From contig NZ_BMUE01000012.1 of the NCBI RefSeq assembly GCF_014650035.1, positions 124,001-188,000 of the forward strand: DNA of 64,000 bases, written 5' to 3'. This document shows positions 7,603 to 16,929 of the stretch, in pieces; the first letter of the stretch is position 1; each line of letters starts with the position of its first letter. The translations under genes and the position numbers were made by a program. The notes under the pieces were generated by a model. The model saw only the letters and a program-made list of their open reading frames with translations. It did not search any database and was not told where the DNA came from. This DNA comes from Streptomyces lucensis JCM 4490 (GTDB lineage Bacteria; Actinomycetota; Actinomycetes; Streptomycetales; Streptomycetaceae).

Positions 7603-8004
7603 ATGACCAGCACGACCGGAACACCCCGGCCCAGCAGCCTCGACCCGGAGATCGCCGCCCGCCTCAAGCGCAGCGCCGACGGCCTCCTCCCCGCCATCGC
7701 CCAGCAGTACGACACCGGCGAGGTGCTCATGCTCGGCTGGATGGACGACGAGGCACTGCACCGGACCCTGACCACCGGCCGCTGCACCTACTGGTCGCGC
7801 AGCCGCCGGGAGTACTGGGTCAAGGGCGACACCTCCGGACACTTCCAGTGGGTGAGGTCGGTCGCGCTGGACTGCGACGCGGACACGGTGCTCGTCAAGG
7901 TCGACCAGGTGGGCGCCGCCTGCCACACCGGCGCCCGCACCTGCTTCGACGAGGACGTGCTGGTCAAGGACGCCGGCCCCGGCGCGACCGGCTCGGACCA
8001 GTGA
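7603..8004 (+). CDS. hisI: Phosphoribosyl-AMP cyclohydrolase
   Basis: A 133-residue monofunctional HisI that opens the adenine ring of PR-AMP in the third step of histidine synthesis. VLMLGWMDDEALHRTL, YWSRSRREYWVKGDTSGH and the metal-binding segments LDCDADTVLVKVDQVGAACH and CHTG identify it. No fused PR-ATP pyrophosphatase (HisE) domain is present, so hisE must be elsewhere. The frame is open upstream to 7579, but ATG 7603 is chosen because a CACAAT -10 sits seven bases before it. The stop is 11 bases before the trpE ATG, suggesting a hisI-trpE transcript. Confidence 0.96.
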   Translation: MTSTTGTPRPSSLDPEIAARLKRSADGLLPAIAQQYDTGEVLMLGWMDDEALHRTLTTGRCTYWSRSRREYWVKGDTSGHFQWVRSVALDCDADTVLVKVDQVGAACHTGARTCFDEDVLVKDAGPGATGSDQ

Positions 8005-8015
8005 GGCCGGCGGCC

Positions 8016-9518
8016 ATGGACCTGGACACCTTCCGCAAGCTCGCCGCCGACCGGCGCGTCATCCCGGTCACCCGCAAGCTCCTCGCCGACGGCGACACCC
8101 CGGTCGCGCTCTACCGCAAGCTCGCCGCCGAACGCCCCGGCACCTTCCTGCTGGAGTCTGCGGAGAACGGCCGCTCGTGGTCCCGGTACTCCTTCGTGGG
8201 CGTCCGCTCCGCGGCCACGCTGACCGCCCGCGACGGCCAGGCCCACTGGCTCGGCACCCCGCCGGTCGGCGTCCCCGCCGACGGCGACCCGCTCCAGGCC
8301 CTGCGCGCCACGATCCAGGCCCTGCACACCCCCCACCAGGAGGGCCTGCCGCCCTTCACCGGCGGCATGGTCGGCTACCTCGGCTACGACATCGTCCGCC
8401 GTCTGGAGCGGATCGGCCCCGGCGAACGGGACGATCTGCGGCTCCCTGAACTGACCATGCTCCTGACCAGCGACCTCGCGGTCATGGACCACTGGGAGGG
8501 CTCGGTCCTGCTGATCGCCAACGCGATCAACCACAACGACCTCGACACCGGCGTGGACGAGGCCTATGCCGACGCCGTGGCCCGGCTGGACGCCATGGAG
8601 GCCGACCTCACGCGCGCGGTGGCCCAGCCCCCGGCCGTCCTGCCGCCCTCCGAGCTGCCCGAGTACAGCGCGCTGTGGGGCGGGCCGGACTTCCAGCGGG
8701 CCGTGGAGGACATCAAGGAGCGCATCCGCGCCGGCGAGGCCTTCCAGGTCGTGCCCTCCCAGCGCTTCGAGACCCCCTGCACGGCGAGCGCCCTGGACGT
8801 CTACCGGGTGCTCAGGGCCACCAACCCCTCGCCGTACATGTACCTGTTCCGGTTCCCCGACGGCGAGAACGGCGCGTTCGACGTCGTCGGATCCTCCCCC
8901 GAGGCACTCGTCAAGGTCGAGGACGGACGCGCGATGGTCCACCCCATCGCGGGCACCCGGCACCGCGGGGCCACCCCGCGGGAGGACCAGGCCCTCGCCG
9001 ACGAACTGCTCGCCGACCCCAAGGAGCGCGCCGAGCACCTGATGCTGGTCGACCTCGGCCGCAACGACCTCGGCCGGGTCTGCGAGCCCGGCTCGGTCGA
9101 GGTCGTCGACTTCATGTCCGTCGAGCGGTACTCGCACGTGATGCACATCGTCTCCACCGTCACCGGCAGGGTCGCCGCGGGCCGCACGGCCTTCGACGTG
9201 CTCACCGCCTGCTTCCCGGCGGGCACCCTCTCCGGCGCGCCCAAGCCGCGCGCCATGCAGATCATCGACGAGCTGGAGCCGTCCCGGCGCGGCCTGTACG
9301 GCGGCTGCGTCGGCTACCTGGACTTCGCCGGCGACTCCGACACCGCGATCGCCATCCGCACCGCGCTGCTGCGGGACGGCACCGCCTACGTCCAGGCCGG
9401 CGCCGGCGTCGTCGCCGACTCCGACCCCGCGGCGGAGGACCAGGAGTGCCGCAACAAGGCGGCGGCGGTGCTGCGGGCGGTGCACACGGCCAACCGGCTG
9501 GCCCGCCGGGACGCGTGA
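8016..9518 (+). CDS. trpE: Anthranilate synthase component I
   Basis: 500 residues. It converts chorismate plus ammonia (from TrpG, not in this window) to anthranilate, the first step of tryptophan synthesis. The Trp-feedback motif is present as FLLESAENGRSWSRYSFVG near residue 50, and the chorismate-binding domain shows PIAGTRHRG, LVDLGRNDLGRVC and GTLSGAPKPRAMQIIDELE. ATG 8016 has GAGG nine bases upstream; GTG 8001, overlapping the hisI stop, is an alternative that adds five residues. No leader peptide with Trp codons is found upstream, so classical attenuation is not supported at this position. Confidence 0.97.
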   Translation: MDLDTFRKLAADRRVIPVTRKLLADGDTPVALYRKLAAERPGTFLLESAENGRSWSRYSFVGVRSAATLTARDGQAHWLGTPPVGVPADGDPLQALRATIQALHTPHQEGLPPFTGGMVGYLGYDIVRRLERIGPGERDDLRLPELTMLLTSDLAVMDHWEGSVLLIANAINHNDLDTGVDEAYADAVARLDAMEADLTRAVAQPPAVLPPSELPEYSALWGGPDFQRAVEDIKERIRAGEAFQVVPSQRFETPCTASALDVYRVLRATNPSPYMYLFRFPDGENGAFDVVGSSPEALVKVEDGRAMVHPIAGTRHRGATPREDQALADELLADPKERAEHLMLVDLGRNDLGRVCEPGSVEVVDFMSVERYSHVMHIVSTVTGRVAAGRTAFDVLTACFPAGTLSGAPKPRAMQIIDELEPSRRGLYGGCVGYLDFAGDSDTAIAIRTALLRDGTAYVQAGAGVVADSDPAAEDQECRNKAAAVLRAVHTANRLARRDA

Positions 9519-9547
9519 CGGAACACCGAGTGGGGCGCTTCTCATAC

Positions 9548-9577
9548 GAACCCCGGGTGACCGTTCGCCCGGGGTTC
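9548..9577 (+). terminator. Hairpin after trpE
   Basis: Perfect 10-bp stem GAACCCCGGG (9548-9557) / CCCGGGGTTC (9568-9577) with a 10-base loop, 29 bases after the trpE stop. There is no T-run, which is usual for this GC content. The next gene's -10 (GATAGT) begins 4 bases later. Confidence 0.7.
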
Positions 9578-9594
9578 AGGCGATAGTGGAGTAC

Positions 9595-10224
9595 GTGACT
9601 GCCGTACCCCATCCCCGTTCCGAAGCCGCCGCACCCGCCCGGTCCGGCCGGCGGAGCCTCGCCGTGGCCCTCCTGTGCGGCGCCCTCGGCGCGGCCGTGA
9701 CACTGCTCGCGACCCGGCAGCGCTGGGCGCAGGGCACCGCGACGGTCGCCGGCGGCGGCTTCCCGCTGACCGCGAAGGGCAGCGACGTCACCGGCGTCCC
9801 CGCGGCCCTCGCCATAGTCGGCCTCGCCGCGCTCGTCGCCGTCTTCGCCGTCCGCAGGGCCGGCCGCCTGCTCGTCGCCGGCCTGCTCGCGCTCTCCGGG
9901 GTCGGCGTCGTGGCCGCCGCCCTCGTGGCCGCCTCCGACGGCTCCGTCCTGGACGAGAAGGCCGCACAGGCCAGCGGCGACACCTCCGCCACGGTCGGCG
10001 CGCTCACCCACACCGGCTGGCCCTACGTCGCGGTCGCCGGCGGCGCCCTGATCCTGCTCGCCGGCCTGCTCGCCCTGCGCTACGGCAGCCTGTGGCCCGC
10101 CATGTCCGGCCGCTACGAACGCGGCGCCGACCGCCCGCGCCGCAGGTCCCGGCCGGTCGACCCGGAGCGTCCCGAGGAGATGTGGAAGGCCCTGGACCGC
10201 GGCGAGGACCCGACCGGGGCCTGA
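9595..10224 (+). CDS. TIGR02234-type membrane protein of the trp locus
   Basis: A 209-residue integral membrane protein with about four helices: SLAVALLCGALGAAVTLLAT (about 18-37), a second near 65-83, a third near 87-106 and a fourth near 143-162. QRWAQGTATVAGGGFPLTAKG between helices 1 and 2 is typical of this actinobacterial family, which is regularly found between trpE and trpC. The role is unknown; linkage suggests an accessory in tryptophan metabolism or transport. GATAGT (9582-9587) lies seven bases before GTG 9595, pointing to a leaderless start; GTG 9586 would add three residues. Confidence 0.85.
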   Translation: MTAVPHPRSEAAAPARSGRRSLAVALLCGALGAAVTLLATRQRWAQGTATVAGGGFPLTAKGSDVTGVPAALAIVGLAALVAVFAVRRAGRLLVAGLLALSGVGVVAAALVAASDGSVLDEKAAQASGDTSATVGALTHTGWPYVAVAGGALILLAGLLALRYGSLWPAMSGRYERGADRPRRRSRPVDPERPEEMWKALDRGEDPTGA

Positions 10225-10408
10225 CCCGGACGCCGCCGCCCGCGGATGTGGCGCAACAGACGCCACCCCCGCGTCCGGCGGGCGCGCGCGTACGGGACAA
10301 TGGACGGTGAGCGTCCGGCTCGGACGGTTCCGGCTCGGACAGTGACGGGCACGCTCGCAACCGTACGGACCCGTAGTACGACACGTACACAGCAACGAGG
10401 AGCAAGTC

Positions 10409-10666
10409 ATGGCGGGCAGCAGCCACGGCCACACCCCGGCCGCCTGGACCGGTGTCATCATCGCCTTCATCGGTTTCTGCGTCGCGGGCGCCTTCATGGT
10501 GATGGCCCAGCCGCTCGGCTTCTGGGCGGGCATGGTGATCGTGCTCCTCGGTGGTGTCGTGGGCATGGCCATGCGCGCGATGGGCCTCGGCCAGCCGAAG
10601 CAGGAGCGCGCCGTGCCGCGCAAGGCCCCCGCCGCGACCCGCGAGCCGGCCGGCGCCGAGGGCTGA
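10409..10666 (+). CDS. HGxxPAAW-motif small membrane protein
   Basis: 85 residues. The N-terminus MAGSSHGHTPAAWTGV contains the family-defining HGxxPAAW motif. Two helices follow (about 13-32 and 37-56) and then a basic, Pro/Ala-rich cytoplasmic tail. GAGGAG lies 8-10 bases before the ATG. The family is actinobacterial, of unknown function, and typically sits between trpE and trpC. Direct repeats TCCGGCTCGGAC at 10314-10325 and 10329-10340 lie in its upstream region. Confidence 0.87.
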   Translation: MAGSSHGHTPAAWTGVIIAFIGFCVAGAFMVMAQPLGFWAGMVIVLLGGVVGMAMRAMGLGQPKQERAVPRKAPAATREPAGAEG

Positions 10667-10682
10667 GCCCCGAAGGCTTCCC

Positions 10683-10728
10683 GCGAGGGGTGGTCCGGCG
10701 TCCGCGAGGACGCCGGGCCGCCCCTCGC
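10683..10728 (+). terminator. Strong hairpin after the HGxxPAAW gene
   Basis: A stem of about 21 pairs: GCGAGGGGTGGTCCGGCGTCC (10683-10703) with GGACGCCGGGCCGCCCCTCGC (10708-10728), two of them G-U, and a GCGA tetraloop. It starts 17 bases after the stop codon and separates this gene from the DUF2752 gene. Confidence 0.8.
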
Positions 10729-10811
10729 CGCGTACCGGGGTAGGGTCCGGGCCCGCCGCCCGGCCGGACGCTCCCCGCGCGCGTGCCGCCGCCGCGGGGC
10801 AGAATGCCGCC

Positions 10812-11276
10812 GTGAACGCCGACAGTCGCACGGCCCGGCCTCCGGTGCCGTCCCAGGCTCCGCCCCGCGTCCCGCCCGCCCCGGTGTGGCGGCGCCTCGC
10901 CGTCCCCGCCGGACTGTTCACGGCCGTCGCCGGCGCCTTCGCCTACGTCGCCGCCGTCGACCCGAACGAGCCGGGCCACTACCCCGTCTGCCCCCTGTAC
11001 CGGCTCACCGGCCTGTACTGCCCCGGTTGCGGCGGACTGCGCGGCGCGCACGCCCTCGCCCACGGCGACCTCCTCACCGCGCTGCACGACAACGCGGCGG
11101 GCGTGGCCGCCGGTGCGGGTCTCGCGGTGCTGTGGACCGTGCGCGCGGTGTGCGCGCTGCGCGGCCGGCCGGTGCGGCTCGACCCCCGGCCGGCCCACCT
11201 GTGGCTGATCGGCGTCCTGCTCCTGCTCTTCACCGTGGCCCGCAACCTCCCGTTCGGCGGTTGGCTCCGTCCCTGA
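10812..11276 (+). CDS. DUF2752 membrane protein
   Basis: 154 residues from GTG 10812. A Pro-rich N-terminus is followed by three hydrophobic helices (about 31-49, 90-110, 128-147). The diagnostic DUF2752 motif CPLYRLTGLYCPGCGGLRG lies near residues 62-80 and contains three cysteines. Function unknown. CAGAAT (10800-10805) ends six bases before the GTG, consistent with a leaderless transcript. The frame is open upstream, but that part would overlap the terminator hairpin at 10683-10728. Confidence 0.85.
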   Translation: MNADSRTARPPVPSQAPPRVPPAPVWRRLAVPAGLFTAVAGAFAYVAAVDPNEPGHYPVCPLYRLTGLYCPGCGGLRGAHALAHGDLLTALHDNAAGVAAGAGLAVLWTVRAVCALRGRPVRLDPRPAHLWLIGVLLLLFTVARNLPFGGWLRP

Positions 11277-11351
11277 CCGGCTTCCGCGGCCGAGCGGGCG
11301 GTTTGTCCAGGTCGTGGGACCGCTGTCCACCGGATGCGAGATCACCGCTTT

Positions 11352-11371
11352 ACTGCGGATACCATCGCAGT
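11352..11371 (+). promoter_or_regulatory. Palindrome over the putative trpC -10
   Basis: ACTGCG (11352-11357) and CGCAGT (11366-11371) form a perfect inverted repeat around GATACCAT, in which TACCAT (11360-11365) is a good -10 candidate. A leader of roughly 55 bases to the trpC GTG would result and includes the smaller repeat AGGTTTTCAGAACCT. The layout suits a repressor site; no regulator is known to bind it. Confidence 0.45.
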
Positions 11372-11425
11372 GACCAGAGGTTTTCAGAACCTGAAGGAAC
11401 CACCGTCCGGAAGGGGGCCGCTCGC

Positions 11426-12235
11426 GTGAGTGTGCTCGACGAGATCATCGACGGAGTCCGTGCCGACCTCGCGGAGCGGCAGGCACGCGTCAGCCTCGAC
11501 GAGCTCAAGGAGCGCGCGGCCAAGGCTCCCGCCGCCAAGGACGGGGTGGCCGCGCTCAGGGGCGACGGCGTCAAGGTGATCTGCGAGGTCAAGCGCTCCA
11601 GCCCCTCCAAGGGCGCGCTGGCCGCGATCGCCGATCCGGCGGGGCTGGCCGCGGACTACGAGGCGGGCGGCGCGGCCGTCATCTCCGTCCTCACCGAGCA
11701 GCGCCGTTTCGGCGGCTCGCTGGCCGACCTGGAGGCCGTCCGCTCCCGCGTGGACATCCCCATCCTGCGCAAGGACTTCATCGTCACGTCGTACCAGCTG
11801 TGGGAGGCCCGGGCGTACGGCGCCGACCTCGCGCTGCTGATCGTCGCCGCCCTCGACCAGCCGGCCCTGGAGTCGCTGATCGAGCGGGCCGTCTCCATCG
11901 GCCTCACGCCGCTCGTCGAGGTGCACGACGAGGAGGAGGCCGAGCGTGCCGTGGACGCGGGCGCCCGGGTCATCGGCGTCAACGCGCGCAACCTCAAGAC
12001 GCTGAAGGTCGACCGCGGCACCTTCGAGCGGGTGGCACCGGAGATCCCGGACGGCATCGTCAAGGTCGCCGAGTCCGGGGTGCGCGGGCCGCACGACCTG
12101 ATCGCCTACGCCAACGCCGGCGCCGACGCGGTCCTGGTCGGGGAGTCCCTCGTGACCGGGCGCGACCCCAAGGCCGCCGTGTCCGACCTCGTCGCGGCGG
12201 GCGAGCACCCCGCTCTGCGGCACGGGCGGGGCTGA
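11426..12235 (+). CDS. trpC: Indole-3-glycerol-phosphate synthase
   Basis: A 269-residue (beta-alpha)8 barrel that closes the indole ring from CdRP, the step just after the PriA isomerase. The catalytic motif EVKRSSPSKG (about 51-60) includes the general-acid Lys; LRKDFIV contains the second catalytic Lys, and VGVNARNLKT-like IGVNARNLKTLKVD and ESGVRGPHDL are further signatures. GTG 11426 is chosen over upstream positions because a G-rich ribosome site (GGAAGGGGG) precedes it and the protein then starts with the usual VSVLDEIIDG. The gene is a monofunctional TrpC with no fused TrpF, consistent with reliance on PriA. Confidence 0.97.
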   Translation: MSVLDEIIDGVRADLAERQARVSLDELKERAAKAPAAKDGVAALRGDGVKVICEVKRSSPSKGALAAIADPAGLAADYEAGGAAVISVLTEQRRFGGSLADLEAVRSRVDIPILRKDFIVTSYQLWEARAYGADLALLIVAALDQPALESLIERAVSIGLTPLVEVHDEEEAERAVDAGARVIGVNARNLKTLKVDRGTFERVAPEIPDGIVKVAESGVRGPHDLIAYANAGADAVLVGESLVTGRDPKAAVSDLVAAGEHPALRHGRG

Positions 12236-12243
12236 CCCCCCGA

Positions 12244-12249
12244 TAGGCT
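12244..12249 (+). promoter_or_regulatory. -10 hexamer for leaderless trpM
   Basis: TAGGCT ends exactly seven bases before ATG 12257, the spacing seen at several other leaderless starts in this window. It begins eight bases after the trpC stop, so trpM could be expressed independently of trpC. Confidence 0.55.
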
Positions 12250-12256
12250 GTTCGAG

Positions 12257-12451
12257 ATGATGCTTCCGATCACCCCGGCGACGCGGGACCCCTATGCCCG
12301 CCTCGCCCGCGGCTGCCGGCCCCGCGGCTGCCGTGCCCCCGCGCGGCGGGTGCACGGGCGGCGGGTCCGCTATGTGATCGGCGACGAACCCGGGCAGGTG
12401 AACGGCATGCGATGGCGTCACGTCGCGTGCGCGTCACCTGCGGTGAGCTGA
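12257..12451 (+). CDS. trpM: TrpM-like small tryptophan-biosynthesis modulator
   Basis: 64 residues, strongly basic, with an Arg-rich centre (LARGCRPRGCRAPARRVHGRR) and three cysteines. Its size, composition and position between trpC and trpB match the small gene called trpX/trpM in the S. coelicolor trpCXBA cluster, whose product was reported to modulate tryptophan synthesis and differentiation. That assignment rests on position and recall of that work, not on alignment. A second ATG follows at 12260. TAGGCT seven bases upstream suggests its own leaderless transcript. No ribosome-binding site is seen. Confidence 0.7.
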   Translation: MMLPITPATRDPYARLARGCRPRGCRAPARRVHGRRVRYVIGDEPGQVNGMRWRHVACASPAVS

Positions 12452-12504
12452 GCCGAGTCTCCCTGTGAACGCCGGCCCACCCGCTCCCCGTCTGCCCTGA
12501 CACC

Positions 12505-12564
12505 CCAGGGGGCCTCGCCCCCTGGACCCCCGCCCCTCGCCCCCCACCACCCGACTCGGTCGGC
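12505..12564 (-). repeat. Dispersed ~60-bp repeat, copy A
   Basis: Reverse complement of a sequence that recurs at 34321-34378. Read on the minus strand it begins GCCGACCGAGTCGGGTGGTG, continues through a G-rich centre (GGCGAGG...GGGGGTCC) and ends in a hairpin. On the plus strand the hairpin is CCAGGGGGC (12505-12513) / GCCCCCTGG (12517-12525). It lies in the 293-base gap between trpM and trpB, whose remainder shows no convincing gene. Confidence 0.8.
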
Positions 12565-12744
12565 TGACAGGGAACCCGCCCGGGTCCGGCTCGGCATCCG
12601 CTCGGGCCGTGGTGTGGCAGGGGCCGTTGTCCGGCCCTGCCGACGGTGCGGGCGGCCGGGTGGGACATCACCGCCGAAGGCAGCGCACGCGTACTCGTAC
12701 CCCAAGTCCGGCAACCCGGGGCCCAGCCCCTGCGAGGTATCCGT

Positions 12745-14024
<1,280 letters not shown>

Positions 14025-14028
<4 letters not shown>

Positions 14029-14843
14029 GCGGGAACATCCAGCTGCTGTCGGACACCCTGGCCGCCGCCAAGGCGGAGGGCCGGTCCGCGCTCATCGCCT
14101 ACCTCCCGGCCGGCTTCCCGACCGTGGACGGCGGCATCGAGGCGATCAAGGCCGTGTTCGACGGCGGCGCCGACGTCGTCGAGGTCGGCCTGCCGCACAG
14201 CGACCCCGTCCTCGACGGCCCGGTCATCCAGACGGCCGACGACATCGCCCTGCGCGGCGGGGTGAAGATCGCCGACGTCATGCGCACGGTCAGGGAGGCC
14301 CACCGGGCCACCGGCAAGCCCGTGCTCGTCATGACGTACTGGAACCCCATCGACCGCTACGGCGTCGAGCGCTTCACCGCCGAGCTGGCCGAAGCGGGCG
14401 GCGCGGGCTGCATCCTGCCCGACCTGCCGGTCCAGGAGTCCGCGCTGTGGCGGGAGCACGCCGACAAGCACGGTCTCGCCACCGTCTTCGTCGTCGCTCC
14501 CAGCAGCAAGGACGAACGCCTCGCCCGGATCACCGCGGCGGGCAGCGGCTTCGTCTACGCCGCCTCGCTCATGGGCGTCACCGGCACCCGCGAGTCCGTC
14601 GGCGCGCAGGCCCAGGACCTGGTCGAGCGCACCCGCGCCACCGGCACCGGCCTCCCCGTCTGCGTGGGCCTCGGCGTCTCCGACGCGGCCCAGGCCGCCG
14701 AGGTCGCCGGCTTCGCCGACGGCGTCATCGTCGGCTCGGCGTTCGTCAAGCGGATGCTGGACGCACCCGACCCCGCGAGCGGCCTCGACGCGGTCCGCCG
14801 GCTCGCCGGCGACCTGGCCAAGGGCGTGCGCGGACAGGCGTAA
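14025..14843 (+). CDS. trpA: Tryptophan synthase alpha chain
   Basis: A 272-residue (beta-alpha)8 barrel that cleaves indole-3-glycerol phosphate to indole and G3P in complex with TrpB. The catalytic Glu and Asp are visible in VVEVGLPHSDPVLDGPVIQ, and LPDLPVQES, YAASLMGVTGTR and VGLGVSDAAQAAEVAGFADG follow. The usual SDP(L/V)(A)DGP motif has VLDGP here. The GTG start overlaps the trpB stop. The gene closes the trp cluster; a 12-bp-stem terminator follows. Confidence 0.97.
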
Positions 14844-14899
14844 CCGCAGGTCACTTTCCCTATCAGAACACTCGGTCACTCGAACGAGTGGACTCAGGC

Positions 14900-14926
14900 C
14901 CGGGGAGGCGCGCAGCGCCTCCCCGG
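14900..14926 (+). terminator. trpBA terminator hairpin
   Basis: Perfect 12-bp stem CCGGGGAGGCGC (14900-14911) / GCGCCTCCCCGG (14915-14926) with a GCA loop, followed by TTCGTTCT. A smaller palindrome, CACTCGAACGAGTG (14877-14890), lies just upstream and may be part of the structure or a separate protein site. Confidence 0.85.
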
Positions 14927-14940
14927 TTCGTTCTGGGGGT

Positions 14941-15717
14941 GTGAGCGAGAAGAACCGTGACGGAAAGCGCACCGCCCGCGAGCGGCTGGTGGTCGAGCGC
15001 GAGAAGCAGAAGACGGCGGAGAAGCGACGGCGTGCGCTGATCGTCGGCGCCAGTGTCGTCTGCGTCCTCGGTCTCGCGGCGGTGATCGGCGTCGTCGCCG
15101 CGAACGCCGGCAAGGACAAGAAGAGCAGCAAGGCGGGCCCGGTCGTGGCGCCGTCGGGTGCGCAGGGCAGGGACAGCCTCGCGATCCCGGTCGGCAAGGA
15201 CGGCGCCCCGTCGACGCTCACCGTCTGGGAGGACTTCCGCTGCCCGGCCTGCCGGGCCTTCGAGGCGGCGTACCGGCCGACGCTCCACGAGCTGGCCGAC
15301 TCCGGGAAGCTCAGGATCGACTACCACCTGGTCCGGCTGATCGACGGCAACCTCGGCGGCAGCGGCTCCCTGCGCGCGGCCAACGCCGCGGCCTGCGCCC
15401 AGGACGCCGGGAAGTTCCGCGACTACCACGACGTGCTGTACGCGAACCAGCCCGAGGAGACGGACGACGCCTTCGGCGACGACGCCAAGCTGATCGCGCT
15501 GGCCGGCAAGGTCAACGGCCTGGACACGCCGGCGTTCCGCAAGTGCGTGAAGGACGGCACCCACAACAGCTGGGTCGACAAGTCCCACAAGGCGTTCCAG
15601 GCCGGCGGCTACGGCGGCACGCCGACGGTCCTGTTCGGCGGCAGGAACATCTACCAGGACCGGACGATGACCCCGGCCAAGCTCAAGCAGATGGTGGAGG
15701 AGGCCGGCAAGGGGTAG
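14941..15717 (+). CDS. DsbA-family thioredoxin-fold protein, membrane anchored
   Basis: 258 residues. A basic cytoplasmic N-terminus (RERLVVEREKQKTAEKRRR) precedes one transmembrane anchor, ALIVGASVVCVLGLAAVIGV (about 36-55). An extracytoplasmic thioredoxin_4/DsbA domain follows, with the redox motif CPAC in WEDFRCPACRAFEAAY (about 95-110) and the cis-Pro loop GYGGTPTVLFGG near residue 225. It probably acts as an oxidase or disulfide-exchange protein on exported proteins. GTG 14941 follows a weak GGGGGT. It lies upstream of lgt, another envelope gene. Confidence 0.9.
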   Translation: MSEKNRDGKRTARERLVVEREKQKTAEKRRRALIVGASVVCVLGLAAVIGVVAANAGKDKKSSKAGPVVAPSGAQGRDSLAIPVGKDGAPSTLTVWEDFRCPACRAFEAAYRPTLHELADSGKLRIDYHLVRLIDGNLGGSGSLRAANAAACAQDAGKFRDYHDVLYANQPEETDDAFGDDAKLIALAGKVNGLDTPAFRKCVKDGTHNSWVDKSHKAFQAGGYGGTPTVLFGGRNIYQDRTMTPAKLKQMVEEAGKG

Positions 15718-15799
15718 GCGTCCCGCACGCCCCTGTTACGCACCCGTAGCCGGTCCGCTTGCCGTCTCCGCGGCCCGGCACGGTAGCGTCGGACCTGCC

Positions 15800-16798
15800 A
15801 TGGAACTTGCCTACATTCCCAGCCCGTCGCACGGGGTGCGCTATCTCGGCCCCATCCCGCTGCGCGGCTACGCCTTCTGCATCATCATCGGCGTCTTCAT
15901 CGCCGTCTGGCTCGGCAACAGGCGCTGGGTCGCCCGCGGCGGGCAGCCCGGCACGGTCGCCGACATCGCGGTATGGGCCGTGCCGTTCGGCCTGGTCGGC
16001 GGTCGGCTCTACCACGTGATCACGGACTACGAGCTGTACTTCAGCGACGGCCGTGACTGGGTGGACGCCTTCAAGGTGTGGGAGGGCGGCCTGGGCATCT
16101 GGGGCGCCATCGCGCTCGGCGCGGTCGGCGCGTGGATCGGCGCCCGGCGCCGGGGCGTCCCGCTGCCCGCGTACGCCGACGCCGTCGCGCCCGGCATCGC
16201 CCTCGCCCAGGCCATGGGCCGCTGGGGCAACTGGTTCAACCAGGAGCTGTACGGGCGCGAGACGCACGTCCCCTGGGCGCTGCACATCACCTCCTCCGAC
16301 GGCGGCCGGGTGCCCGGCTACTACCACCCGACCTTCCTGTACGAGTCCCTGTGGTGCGTGGGCGTCGCTTTCCTCGTCATCTGGGCCGACCGCCGCTTCA
16401 GGCTGGGCCATGGCCGGGCGTTCGCCCTGTACGTCGCCGCCTACTGCGTGGGCCGCGGCTGGATCGAGTACATGCGGGTGGACGACGCCCACCACATCCT
16501 GGGCCTGCGCCTCAACGACTGGACTGCGCTGGTCGTCTTCCTGCTGGCCGTGACGTACATCGTCGTGTCGTCGAAGAAGCGGCCGGGACGGGAGGCCGTG
16601 GTCGAGCCGGGCGCCTCCGGTACCCCGGCCCACTCCGGCGACGGCTCCGACGGCCCTGACGACGCCGGCCCCGAGAGCCATGGCGACGCCGGTTCCGACG
16701 GTCCTGCCGACGGCACGGAGGCTGCCGCCAAGGAGAAGTCCGGGCCGGGCGCCGAGGAGGCGAAGGACGAGGCCGAGGCGGCACCGGGCAAGAGCTGA
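15800..16798 (+). CDS. lgt: Prolipoprotein diacylglyceryl transferase
   Basis: 332 residues. Membrane enzyme that attaches diacylglycerol to the lipobox Cys of prolipoproteins, first step of lipoprotein maturation. The Lgt signature GRWGNWFNQELYG (about 147-159) is intact, and PLRGYAFCIIIG, GGLGIWGAI and HPTFLYESLW match the family, with about seven helices. The C-terminal 75 residues are an acidic, Ala/Pro/Glu-rich cytoplasmic tail that is absent from enterobacterial Lgt but common in actinobacteria. TAGCGT (15784-15789) lies 10 bases before the ATG and may be the -10. Substrates in this window include LivK and the lipoprotein at 53271. Confidence 0.96.
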   Translation: MELAYIPSPSHGVRYLGPIPLRGYAFCIIIGVFIAVWLGNRRWVARGGQPGTVADIAVWAVPFGLVGGRLYHVITDYELYFSDGRDWVDAFKVWEGGLGIWGAIALGAVGAWIGARRRGVPLPAYADAVAPGIALAQAMGRWGNWFNQELYGRETHVPWALHITSSDGGRVPGYYHPTFLYESLWCVGVAFLVIWADRRFRLGHGRAFALYVAAYCVGRGWIEYMRVDDAHHILGLRLNDWTALVVFLLAVTYIVVSSKKRPGREAVVEPGASGTPAHSGDGSDGPDDAGPESHGDAGSDGPADGTEAAAKEKSGPGAEEAKDEAEAAPGKS

Positions 16799-16817
16799 CG
16801 GCCGGCCGGAAGGCCAT

Positions 16818-16849
16818 CGAGGGCGCCCGGGGTTCCCCGGGCGCCCTCG
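16818..16849. terminator. Bidirectional terminator between lgt and the CitE-like gene
   Basis: Perfect 15-bp stem CGAGGGCGCCCGGGG (16818-16832) / CCCCGGGCGCCCTCG (16835-16849) around TT. It sits between convergent genes and can serve both strands. Confidence 0.88.
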
Positions 16850-16929
16850 GCGTGCGCGGACGACCGGCCGGCGGCGGCACACACGACCGGGCCGATGCCG
16901 CCGGACGTCGCGCCCGACGGGCGGAACCG

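Noticed and set aside
11277..11425. Trp leader peptide/attenuator before trpC
   Set aside because: No short ORF with consecutive Trp codons and no terminator-antiterminator pair; a palindrome over the -10 is seen instead.
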